A DNA stretch of 64,000 nt from Deinococcus ruber (GTDB lineage: Bacteria > Deinococcota > Deinococci > Deinococcales > Deinococcaceae), in contig NZ_BMQL01000012.1 of NCBI RefSeq assembly GCF_014648095.1, forward strand, positions 61,840 through 125,839. The letters are read 5' to 3'. Below are positions 24,205 through 31,773 of the stretch, piece by piece (the stretch's first letter is position 1; each line of letters begins with the position of its first letter). The notes under the pieces were generated by a model. It did not search any database, was not told where the DNA came from, and saw only the letters and a program-made list of their open reading frames with translations. The position numbers and the translations under genes are program-made.

Positions 24205-24210
24205 TATGCT
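24205..24210 (+). promoter_or_regulatory. -10 box of a probable leaderless promoter
   Basis: TATGCT at 24205-24210 ends 6 nt before the ATG of the kinase at 24217, and no Shine-Dalgarno sequence is present. The -35 is weak. Confidence 0.5.
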
Positions 24211-24216
24211 CGGGTA

Positions 24217-26412
24217 ATGTCCGACTCTTTTGCGAGCGAACGCCGATTTCGTCTCGCCCTGCGGGCTGCTCGCCAGGGGGCCTGGGAATTCGATCTGAAG
24301 CGCGGCAGCGGCTACCGCTCGCCCGAACTGCTTCAGCTGCTGGGTGTTTCCAACGGCTCACCCTCGCTGACCGATTACCTCGCCAATGTCGATGTGCGTG
24401 ACCGGCCCGCTGTGCTGCACGCCTTCGGGCAGCTTCGCAGCGGCCAGCTCGACGAATCGGTGTTGCAGTACCGCTTTCTGCGAGACGACGGCCTCACCAT
24501 CTGGGTCGAGCAACACACCTTCGTCGAACGTGATGACGACGGCACGCCCGCGCATCTGTACGGCCTTTCCAGAGACGTGACCACCATCCGTCAGACCGAA
24601 CAGGCACTCCAGGAACTCAATACCTCGCTCGAAGCCAGGGTCGCCGGGCGCACGCGGGAACTGGAAAGCGAGCGGGCCGCCCTCGACGCCTTCGTGGCGT
24701 TTACCGAGCTGGCCGGAAGTCAGATCGACGTTCTGACGCTGGCAGCCCAGGCCGCCGAGGTGCTGCGCCGCACCCTGGGAGAGGTGAGCGTCGCGTACTA
24801 CGAACTCGAAGATCAGCTGTGGAAGGCCAGGGTCTGGTCTGAAGATTTCGCCCCGGAGGTCGCGGCGGTGCTGGCGGCAGGCATTCCCGTCGATGCGCCG
24901 AGCTATGCCGAAGCCATCCAAACCTGTCAGGTGGTGCTGGTTCCCGGCTGGGACGCCGAGCAGGAGCATGTCGGGCGTACCGAACAGTACGGGGCGGGCG
25001 CGTTCTTTCCGTGTTTCGTGGGCGACGAGGCGCTGGGACTGCTGGCGATGGGCACCCAGCGGGCCGGAGACTGGACGCCGCGTGAACAGGCGGTCTTTCG
25101 TTCGGTGGGGCGTAGTCTGACGTTGGCGCTGGAGCGCTCCGCCGTCGCCCGCCATCTGCACGAGCAGAATCAAGAACTCGACGCCCGCACACGCGCCCTG
25201 GAAGGCTTCTCGGAACTGACCCGCGATCTGAGCGCCCAGAGCGACGCGGCCACCCTGATTCGGCGCACACAGCAGACGCTGCTGTCACTGTTGCCACCCG
25301 GATACGCGGCGTACTGGGAGATCCGTGATGGGCGGTGGTACGCCACCGTGCAGGTCAATGATGTGGGCAATCCTCAGCTTCAGGAGGCCATCGATGCAGG
25401 TCTGCCCGTCGGACAGACGCCGACGCTCGACCTGCCCTATCAGACGAAAAAACCGTATTTCCAGTCGGTGTATCAGCAGGGGGCCGACACCGACGCCGAC
25501 GTGGTTCGCCACATTCATGCGGTGGGCTGTGTACCGGTGCTGGTGGGCGGGCAGGTGGCGGGCATCATGAACGTTCCACTGTTCGAAACCCGTTCGTGGA
25601 GCGCCGTAGATCAGACGATTTTGACCACCACGGTCAGGAGTCTGGGTCTGGCGCTGGAGCATGCCAGCGGTATCCTGCGGCTGGAAGAACGAACGCGGGC
25701 GCTGGAACGCAGCAACGCCGAACTTCAGGCGTCGAACGAGGAACTGGAAGCCTTCGGATACAGCGTCTCACACGACCTCAGAACGCCCGTTCGCCACGTC
25801 GAGGGCTTTGCCAATCTGGCAATCCGCGCCTTTCAGCAGCACAAACCCGAGAAGGCGCTTGATCATCTGGAGATCGTGAAACAGGCGGCCCTGCGGATGA
25901 CCTCGCTGATCGATGCGATGCTCGACCACTCGCGCAGCACGCGCCGCGAGCGCCTGGTGCAGTCGGTTGAACTGGACGCGCTGGTCGAGCGGGCGCGGCA
26001 GGACGTGAGTGAGGAACTGCTGGGCCGGGAGGTGCAGTGGAACATCCAGCCGCTGCCCGTGGTGCAGGGCGACCCGGCACTGCTTCAGCAGGTCATGACC
26101 AATCTGCTGGCAAACGCCGTCAAATTCAGCCGTGCTCGCCCGCACGCGGTCATTGAGGTATGGGCCGAAGACGGCGGCAGTGTGTGGAGTCTCGCGGTGC
26201 GTGACAACGGGGCGGGCTTCGATCCCGCGTATGCCCACAAGCTGTTCGGGGTGTTTCAGCGGCTGCATACCCAGCAGGACTTCGAGGGAACGGGCGTCGG
26301 ACTGGCGACTGTCAGGCGCATTCTGCTGCGGCACGGCGGAACGATCACCGCCGAAAGTCAGGTGGGTCAGGGCGCGACGTTCCGCTTTACCCTGCCGAAA
26401 TCGCCTGTATAG
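24217..26412 (+). CDS. PAS-GAF-GAF sensor histidine kinase
   Basis: Soluble kinase, 731 aa. A PAS domain (about 5-125, RFRLALRAARQGAWEFDLKR) is followed by a coiled coil, GAF type A (about 145-310, SVAYYELEDQLWKARVWSED), GAF type B (320-490, LPPGYAAYWEIRDGRW), then HisKA with H519 in SVSHDLRTPVRHVEGF and HATPase (N-box NLLANAVKFS, G1 DNGAGFD, G2 GTGVGLATVRR). The GAF A, GAF B and kinase block is also found in the kinases at 6872 and 47205. A leaderless promoter is proposed. No receiver partner is adjacent. Confidence 0.9.
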   Translation: MSDSFASERRFRLALRAARQGAWEFDLKRGSGYRSPELLQLLGVSNGSPSLTDYLANVDVRDRPAVLHAFGQLRSGQLDESVLQYRFLRDDGLTIWVEQHTFVERDDDGTPAHLYGLSRDVTTIRQTEQALQELNTSLEARVAGRTRELESERAALDAFVAFTELAGSQIDVLTLAAQAAEVLRRTLGEVSVAYYELEDQLWKARVWSEDFAPEVAAVLAAGIPVDAPSYAEAIQTCQVVLVPGWDAEQEHVGRTEQYGAGAFFPCFVGDEALGLLAMGTQRAGDWTPREQAVFRSVGRSLTLALERSAVARHLHEQNQELDARTRALEGFSELTRDLSAQSDAATLIRRTQQTLLSLLPPGYAAYWEIRDGRWYATVQVNDVGNPQLQEAIDAGLPVGQTPTLDLPYQTKKPYFQSVYQQGADTDADVVRHIHAVGCVPVLVGGQVAGIMNVPLFETRSWSAVDQTILTTTVRSLGLALEHASGILRLEERTRALERSNAELQASNEELEAFGYSVSHDLRTPVRHVEGFANLAIRAFQQHKPEKALDHLEIVKQAALRMTSLIDAMLDHSRSTRRERLVQSVELDALVERARQDVSEELLGREVQWNIQPLPVVQGDPALLQQVMTNLLANAVKFSRARPHAVIEVWAEDGGSVWSLAVRDNGAGFDPAYAHKLFGVFQRLHTQQDFEGTGVGLATVRRILLRHGGTITAESQVGQGATFRFTLPKSPV

Positions 26413-26482
26413 AACATCTGGACTTGCATCTATGATACAGAGCCGCGGTGAAGAACGACCACACTGATTACAGGTGAGCACT

Positions 26483-26596
26483 ATGGCACACCGCAAGGTT
26501 CAAGCAGTCGGCGTCAACCTCGCTCAACAGCCTGACAACACCAACTTGAGCATTGCGAGCGACTGCGGGATCAGCCGCTCTGTCCTAAGGAACTGA
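26483..26596 (+). pseudogene. Possible transposase OrfA-like remnant
   Basis: A 37-codon frame starts MAHRKVQAVGVNLAQQPD and ends IASDCGISRSVLRN before a stop. The pattern of a basic start followed by an HTH ending in G-I-S-x-S-V-L-R resembles the first helices of IS3-type OrfA proteins. No terminal inverted repeat or OrfB was recognised. It marks the start of a 2.5-kb stretch of poorly coding DNA. Confidence 0.3.
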
Positions 26597-26845
26597 ATCA
26601 ACGCGGCCAAAGAGCGCTGCTCGTTGGCGTTCCAAGTGAAGAGGATTGACCGGTTCACCCCGGAATAGGAAGCCGGTCGTCCAAGGGGTGCGCTGGACAT
26701 TCAGGGTGAGGCTGGCCAAAAGGCGAGTACTCCATTCCTCAAACATCACTTGGGTCTGCGCCTCCACCATCGCGTCGATCTGATCCTCGATCACGTCCGC
26801 TACCGCGATGCTCTTCTCGGGGAACGTCTTGATGTGCGTGGTCAT
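26585..26845 (-). CDS. Hypothetical protein
   Basis: An 86-aa frame from an ATG at 26845 (MTTHIKTFPEKSIAVADVIE, later VMFEEWSTRLLASLTLN). The composition is balanced and looks protein-like, but there is no clear ribosome-binding site and no recognised family. It may be a fragment of a longer decayed gene. Confidence 0.3.
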   Translation of the reverse strand: MTTHIKTFPEKSIAVADVIEDQIDAMVEAQTQVMFEEWSTRLLASLTLNVQRTPWTTGFLFRGEPVNPLHLERQRAALFGRVDSVP

Positions 26846-27069
26846 GCAGGTGACCAAGCCCGACGAAGCGGGCCACTTCTGTCCGCTGAGGAAGTCGTGC
26901 GGATCAGTCGGTGACTTTGGGCTGTGCTGCGGATGGCCGCCACTTCAAAGCGCCGCCCTCTATGATGTCAACACCCGCGTGTCTTCCGTTGCCCGCTCCA
27001 CCCGATCGCGCCGCAAGAGGCAGATGAATGCCAGTTCCGCCCTCGCCTGCCGGTGTGTGGCCTGCTGAC

Positions 27070-27402
27070 TTATTCCCGCCACCCCTCGCAGTGAAAAGAG
27101 TGCGCCTTGCCTCGCCGGTCCGTCACACTCACCCGCACCTCGGTCCCCACCGGCTTGCGGATGAGCGAGCGCACCGGGTGGCCCTTGAACCGCAAGCTGT
27201 TCTGCGCGTTCAGTAGGAACGACACTTTACCCTGCTGCTCCACCGGACCGCGCGTCGGTTCGATGCTCAGTCCAAGGATATGTACCCGGCTTGCCTGCTG
27301 ACCTCGTACATCGAACACCACCTGCGTCGCGATGCACGGAACGCGGACATACTGCCCGACACTGGGAAAGGTCGCCGGGGTCAGACGGGCGATGAACGTC
27401 AC
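27070..27402 (-). CDS. Hypothetical protein
   Basis: A 110-aa frame from a GTG at 27402 (VTFIARLTPATFPSVGQYV), ending SFHCEGWRE. The alternating hydrophobic pattern (VRVPCIATQVVFDV, VSFLLNAQNSLRF, VGTEVRVSVTD) suggests a beta-rich fold. The frame stays protein-like upstream (NDHKNVTCKIQ) to an in-frame TGA, so the N-terminus may be truncated. No family recognised. Confidence 0.4.
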   Translation of the reverse strand: MTFIARLTPATFPSVGQYVRVPCIATQVVFDVRGQQASRVHILGLSIEPTRGPVEQQGKVSFLLNAQNSLRFKGHPVRSLIRKPVGTEVRVSVTDRRGKAHSFHCEGWRE

Positions 27403-27953
27403 TTGGATTTTACAGGTGACGTTCTTGTGATCGTTGGGGGTGATGGCCGGTCAACTTGAGCACTGTGCTGCCATCGCGGAGACGCTTGGCCTCGAGGACA
27501 CACTCGGATAGCAGTCCGTTCATGCGCGAGACCTGGCCCGGTTGTCCGGGCCACCCCTCAAGACACGTGACGAATCACGCGATCTAACGGACACGGCGGG
27601 CGACACGCCCGGTCCATCGCCGACAGGACAGCACGCGCCTGACTGCGAGCAGCGAGGTTGGCCACGAACTTTTCTGGAACTCGGCTTGCTAGTGTCAGTC
27701 CAGCGCAAGAGTCAAGTGGTGGCGGTCAAGGCGTTCTCACGCACGGCGGATTATGTGCGGTCCCGGACGATCAGCTGGTACTGCCCTGCCCGAGGCTTCT
27801 CCGATCTGATCAAGCGAGCGGTCCGCAGAAACAGGCCATGGGTTGGGACATGGGGGCGATGGTGCGTTCGTGGCCGGGCACCGACATGCGCCGCGCTTCG
27901 GAGTGCACGCCCCCGCGTATGAGCAGGCCACAGGCCACTTTGTTGCGACACGC
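27403..27953. other. Poorly coding region with a GC hairpin
   Basis: No convincing gene. A perfect 8-bp stem (TGGCCCGG at 27534-27541, loop TTGT, CCGGGCCA at 27546-27553) lacks a T-tract, so it is more likely a mobile-element or recombination relic than a terminator. Confidence 0.35.
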
Positions 27954-28850
27954 TCACCCCAGACGCCACGCGTGACATAGCAGGAAGGTCTGTACGGTCC
28001 CGCCTGGTAGGACGGTCGCACAGGTGTGGCCATTGAAGATCATGTGGAAGGCCTCAAGGTAGATCCCCGGTTCGGCAGCCAGCAGCAGCGCATCCGGACA
28101 GGGGAGACAACGGGTGAGCAGCTCGGCGAAGGCCTTCACCTGATCACTAAGGGTCGCGCTACGGACGGCGGCTTCAGCGAGGGTACGGGCTGGGTAGTAG
28201 GTGCGCGGATCAGCCAGCGCACTGGAACACGGGACATAAGATGTGCACCGCCGGTGGTCCCATACCCGGGGTCAGCGTTGTCGGCTGTGCATTTCCAAGC
28301 GGCTTCGAATGGCATGCCCGGGTTCGCGCACATCGAAGCATCCTGCAGCGGCAGATCAACCAGGATGTGTTCGGCCGCCATCAGTCGCGGAAGGTGACAG
28401 TGCAACGCGACGTGGTTGCTGATCTTCAGCAAGGTCCACGCGGAATCCAGCGCGGGGCGATGAGCGGGGGCTGGGAGGGCGAGGCAGGCACGCGATCTGG
28501 CCCGGTGGTCTACCGGGCTACACCTCCTACCTCGGTGGTACGGAGCCAGCGAACGATGAGGGCGTTGCGCAAACTGTGGGTCATCAGCGCCTCATGCTCG
28601 GCCTCCGTCAAGGCCGAGTGCAGATTAGCGAAGCGGTGGGAGTGGACCCGCGAACACAGCAGCGGCAGCGCGTCGACGGTCAGGTGTGCGTCGACCACGT
28701 CCTAACTCAGCCGCCGTACTACCGTCCGTGCGCGGTCCAGCCGTTCCTCTCAAGCTGCGTCGATCATGGCAGGACGCCCAGCGAGCGGACGGTGTTGGCG
28801 GTCCGCCGGCAGTGCTCCAGCGATGACTTCCAAAACTTAACCCTTTCAAT
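27954..28850 (-). pseudogene. Decayed gene of unknown function
   Basis: Three minus-strand stretches look like protein but are broken by stops and frame changes. Near 28700-28510 it reads DVVDAHLTVDALPLLCSRV, then SALTEAEHEALMTHSLRNA. Near 28440-28330 it reads LKISNHVALHCHLPRLMAAE, then HILVDLPLQDASMCANPG. Near 28139-27954 it reads KAFAELLTRCLPCPDALLLA, then EPGIYLEAFHMIFNGHTC. The segments are collinear, which fits a single degenerate gene. No family was recognised, and one or more could be a small separate gene. Confidence 0.35.
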
Positions 28851-28964
28851 TCGAGGGACGAGCAGACTGGAGATCACCATTGGAAAGCAACGAAAAACGT
28901 GGAGCACCGACGTCAAAGAAGCCATATGAAAAGAAGGGGCGCGCCCAAAGGTGGGAGCTGTTGG

Positions 28965-29813
28965 TTACCAGGGAGCGTCGGTGGGCAGCGAGGCGGCGGC
29001 GGAGGCCGGTTCGATGTCCGGCACATACGGCGCTTCCTGCGGTGCAGCCGGCTGAGGCTGGCGCTTGGGTGCCGACGCGGCGCGGCGTGCCTGGCCTTCC
29101 TTGACCGGACGGTTCAGCAGGGCGATGTTCTGCGTGACCTCGAAGTACCGGCGGTTGACCGGCTCGCCGTTCTTGTCGGGATAGGTATCGCGACTCAGGG
29201 CGGCGTCCAGCACCAGCACCGGCTCACCCTTCTTCATGCCCTCCAGCGCTTCGGCCTGCTCACGCCACGCGGTGCAGTCGAACCAGTGCGTGCGCTCCAC
29301 CGTCTCACCCCGCGCGGTGTAACTGTCGTTGACCCCCACGCGGTAATTCACCACCTTGTCGCCGCTGGGTGTGACCGTCACCTTCACGTCGTCGGTGAGA
29401 TGCCCGATGAAGGTGGCGCTGTTCACCCCGCCGACCATCCGCAGGAAGCCGCCCTTGTCCGTCACGGTCTCGAATTCACCCGCGACGCGTTCGACGTTCA
29501 GCGCCCGAACACGCACGGTGCTGCGCTGCACCCCCACGGCGTTCTTCCATGCTTCGTACTGCGGCTCACCGGTCACCATCAGCACGTCGCCCGGCTGGTA
29601 GTTGCGCTCGGCCAGGTTCTCCGCGCTCTTGCCGACCACGCTGCACTGCACGTAGAAGGGAAGCTGGATCGCTTCGCCCGCGCCCGTGTCGTGCCGCGCC
29701 CGGGTCAGTTCACCCGCGAGGGTGAATTCCGCGATGGGGGTGCCGCTGGGGGTGTAGCGCAGGTCGAGAGCGGAAGCGAGGGCGCCGAGCAGGACAATGT
29801 TCAAGTGACGCAT
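28965..29813 (-). CDS. ssb: Single-stranded DNA-binding protein with two OB folds
   Basis: Binds and protects single-stranded DNA in replication and repair; 282 aa. As in Deinococcus/Thermus SSB, one chain carries two OB folds (about 1-115, starting MRHLNIVLLGALASALDLRY, and about 120-235, NSATFIGHLTDDVKVTVTPS with HWFDCTAWREQAEAL), so it should act as a homodimer. A disordered Pro/Ala tail follows. The C-terminal tip, which in most SSBs is acidic and ends in PF, is here SLPTDAPW, with one acidic residue and a terminal Trp. AAGGAG lies 9 nt before the ATG. Upstream are four palindromic repeats (29895-30252). Confidence 0.93.
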   Translation of the reverse strand: MRHLNIVLLGALASALDLRYTPSGTPIAEFTLAGELTRARHDTGAGEAIQLPFYVQCSVVGKSAENLAERNYQPGDVLMVTGEPQYEAWKNAVGVQRSTVRVRALNVERVAGEFETVTDKGGFLRMVGGVNSATFIGHLTDDVKVTVTPSGDKVVNYRVGVNDSYTARGETVERTHWFDCTAWREQAEALEGMKKGEPVLVLDAALSRDTYPDKNGEPVNRRYFEVTQNIALLNRPVKEGQARRAASAPKRQPQPAAPQEAPYVPDIEPASAAASLPTDAPW

Positions 29814-29894
29814 GGTGGAACTCCTTAAGTGGACGAGAAGCGACGAGCCGAAGGGGTGGACTGCTGGAGTGGAACCCGTGCCTCCTTGCGTCCC

Positions 29895-30252
29895 GAGGCA
29901 GCGCGAAGCGCGGCAACCTGGGATTGATTCTTGAGCGGGTGTGTGGAGTGGACGGTCTGTGGCGACCTCCTTGCCGCCCGGGGCTGCGCGAAGCGCGGCA
30001 CCTCAGGACGATCAGATGTGAGGAGCGAAACCTGCGGATCGGCGGAGACACGGTCACGTTCCAGGAATCGGAAAGGCCGCGGGGATGTCGCGGTGAGGTG
30101 CCTGCTTCACCAGGGCCGCGCGAGCAGCGCGGCAACCCAGGAAGAAGGAAAGAACGGAAGGGTGATGTACGTGGGGTGGGGTGTTCAGCTGGCCTCCTTG
30201 TCTTCTGGAAAGAACACCTGCCCAGGCCGCGCGAGCAGCGCGGCGACTCAGG
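29895..30252. repeat. Four dispersed palindromic repeats upstream of ssb
   Basis: Four related units are centred on GCGCGA(GCA/A)GCGCGGC at 29895-29923, 29979-30008, 30112-30143 and 30223-30252. The last two contain a perfect stem GCCGCGC-GAGCA-GCGCGGC; all continue with a C-x-CAGG-like tail (CCTGGGA, CTCAGGA, CCCAGGA, CTCAGGA). Several are preceded by CCTCCTTG. They fill the 519-bp gap between ssb and the DUF4326 gene and could be dispersed repeats of the Deinococcus type, mRNA hairpins in the ssb leader, or protein sites. Confidence 0.7.
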
Positions 30253-30332
30253 ACAGACGCCAGAAACGAGACGCTGCAACGAACGACTGTGCTGTTGGAA
30301 GCGAGTGACCTCACCCATTTCAGCGGAACAGG

Positions 30333-30743
30333 TCAGCGCATCGGACCGAGGCTGCTGGAACAACCCGCCACTTCCGCCGCGTTTTGAGTGCGCTGCTGGG
30401 CGGCCAATCCGAGCACCGCGGTGCGCACATGGTTACCGTGGCAGACCTGCAGGGCACACCAGCAGCCGAGCGCAAGTCGCTCGCCTGCCAGCAAGCGGTG
30501 CGTCAGACGGAGCAACTCGTGTCGCTCTTTTCCGCCAGCCAGGTCCTGTGCACGCAACCAGGGAAGGGATGCGGCCGCGGCTTCCCCCTGAGCAACGCGT
30601 GCGCCGACGCGGAAGGGATTGCCGAGGACGCTGCCGCTTCTGCCTGGCATCGCCCGCCCGATGGACACCGCCGTGAAGCCAGCAGGAGGCGCATGACGGA
30701 TGTTGTAGACCACGAGGCGTGCGCTCAAATCAGATGGGTTCAT
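30333..30743 (-). CDS. DUF4326 domain protein
   Basis: Small cytoplasmic protein of unknown function, 136 aa. It shows the DUF4326 pattern: an N-terminal VVYNIRHAP, then SIGRAMPGRSGSVLGNPFRV (R-x-S-x-L-GNPF), a leucine-rich middle, and RLALGCWCALQVCHGNHV, with the conserved C-x-C...CH cluster that could bind a metal. DUF4326 proteins are common in phages and plasmids. It is transcribed towards ssb. The exact start is uncertain because no strong ribosome-binding site is visible. Confidence 0.75.
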   Translation of the reverse strand: MNPSDLSARLVVYNIRHAPPAGFTAVSIGRAMPGRSGSVLGNPFRVGARVAQGEAAAASLPWLRAQDLAGGKERHELLRLTHRLLAGERLALGCWCALQVCHGNHVRTAVLGLAAQQRTQNAAEVAGCSSSLGPMR

Positions 30744-31004
30744 GCTTCAGCGGGCCGCTTGAAGGCGGCGATTGAGGATGGTTCCAACGGCTCATCTTAC
30801 ACTCACAAGATTGTGAAGCTTTATAAAAACAAGCTCTTTACAAAGAAAACCATCAAACACAGACGCACAGCACCCCACCGCGCTCCCAGCCAACGAAAAG
30901 TCCCCACGCACAAAAATCAGCAAGGGCAGGGGTATAAACCTTTGTGCGTCCGACATGCGCTCTTCTCCTTCCCGTCGCATTCTCATATTCCACTGAATTC
31001 GTTC

Positions 31005-31150
31005 GTGACGGGGGGGAGGGGGCGTCACACCTTTTGCGAGGCCATGACCCATGCCCCCTGCTGACGGGGGGAGGGGGGTGTCGCCTTCACCTCCGCTCTT
31101 TGAGCAGCTAGGCGCTCTCGTCCCAGCGTGACGGGGGAGGGGGGGTGTCA
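31005..31150 (+). repeat. G-tract dyad repeats, type A (three copies)
   Basis: Three copies of a G-rich core flanked by inverted arms are at 31005-31028 (GTGACG, G-rich core, CGTCAC), 31061-31084 and 31128-31150. The core is about 12 nt of G with one A. Spacing is 56 and 67 bp. Their position upstream of the HTH protein gene at 31774 suggests iteron-like sites for replication or its control. Confidence 0.75.
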
Positions 31151-31297
31151 GCGACTTCTTCTCAACATTCGCTGATGCTTTTCCGATTCCAGATCACCTC
31201 TCTGGCGGCGCAGCACACACGAGTTTGTTTCAGAGCACACACACAAACTGCACGGACGCTCCTCGCTTGACCACCACCCGGTGGCCAACACTTCGGT

Positions 31298-31477
31298 ATG
31301 CCAGAAGCGACCAGTATCTCAATCAACGATCTCTGTCGACTCTTTGACCTGTCAGAGATCCAGGCCCGCCGTCTCCGAACGCACTACCTCACGAGACGCA
31401 CAGCACCTCCACCCGCCCCCAGCCGAACGCTAAGGCCCACGCACAAAAAACGGAGACAGGGGGGGTATGGCGCTTAG
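31298..31477 (+). pseudogene. Truncated duplicate of the N-terminus of the HTH protein
   Basis: A 59-codon frame begins MPEATSISINDLCRLFDLSE and continues IQARRLRTHYLTRR. It closely matches the first 31 residues of the protein at 31774 (ISSNDLSRLVGLHLTQARRL, then RRRYL). Similarity then ends inside the 90-bp repeat. The sequence just before both ATGs is also alike (GACCACCACC, then AACACTT or CACACTT). This is an N-terminal HTH-only copy: either a relic of tandem duplication or a short expressed protein that could compete for the same DNA sites. Confidence 0.6.
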
Positions 31478-31558
31478 TGCGTGCCCCTCCGCCCTGTCCC
31501 CCACCTTCCAAGCGCTCATGTTCGGAGACCGAGCGCTCTCCAAACCACAGCGACGCAC

Positions 31559-31721
31559 ATGTGCAGGGGGGAGGGGGGGCACATCCAGAAAAATCCTAGA
31601 GAAACACACCTTTTCTGCCATCTTCAACATGTGCAGGGGGGAGGGGGGGCACATGCACAAGGCAGGAGAAATACACAGTTCCTATGATCTTTAACATGTG
31701 CAGGGGGGAGGGGGGGCACAA
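31559..31721 (+). repeat. G-tract dyad repeats, type B (three tandem units)
   Basis: Three units of ATGTGC, a 14-nt G-rich core with two A residues, and GCACAT are at 31559-31584, 31629-31654 and 31696-31721 (the last ends GCACAA). They belong to tandem units of about 70 bp that also share GAGAAA-x-ACAC and CATCTT-like flanks. They sit directly upstream of the HTH gene at 31774. Confidence 0.8.
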
Positions 31722-31773
31722 CCTGTCCTGTGAAGGACGACAGACCACCACCTGGGAAGGCACACTTTTTCGC

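Larger units (their letters stand above)
30862..31484 (+). repeat. Pair of about 90-bp direct repeats in the putative origin
   Basis: Bases 30862-30952 and 31395-31484 align along their length: GACGCACAGCACC, a C-rich part, CCCACGCACAAAAA, a G-tract with GTAT, then GTGCGT. The first copy contains the perfect dyad ACGCACAAA (30906-30914) / TTTGTGCGT (30941-30949); the second keeps ACGCAC (31439-31444) / GTGCGT (31477-31482). The second copy forms the 3' end of the truncated HTH gene at 31298. Confidence 0.7.

Noticed and set aside
28940..28950. Palindrome GGGCGCGCCC after ssb as a terminator
   Set aside because: It leaves no room for a loop with a stable stem, so it is only a restriction-site-like palindrome.
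29924..30676. A 250-codon frame on the plus strand
   Set aside because: Arg/Pro-rich composition typical of a shadow; it overlaps the dispersed repeats and the DUF4326 gene on the other strand.
31005..31721. Regularly spaced repeats that might suggest a CRISPR array
   Set aside because: The units are palindromic G-tracts, spacers are partly conserved, and no cas gene is present; iteron-like sites fit better.
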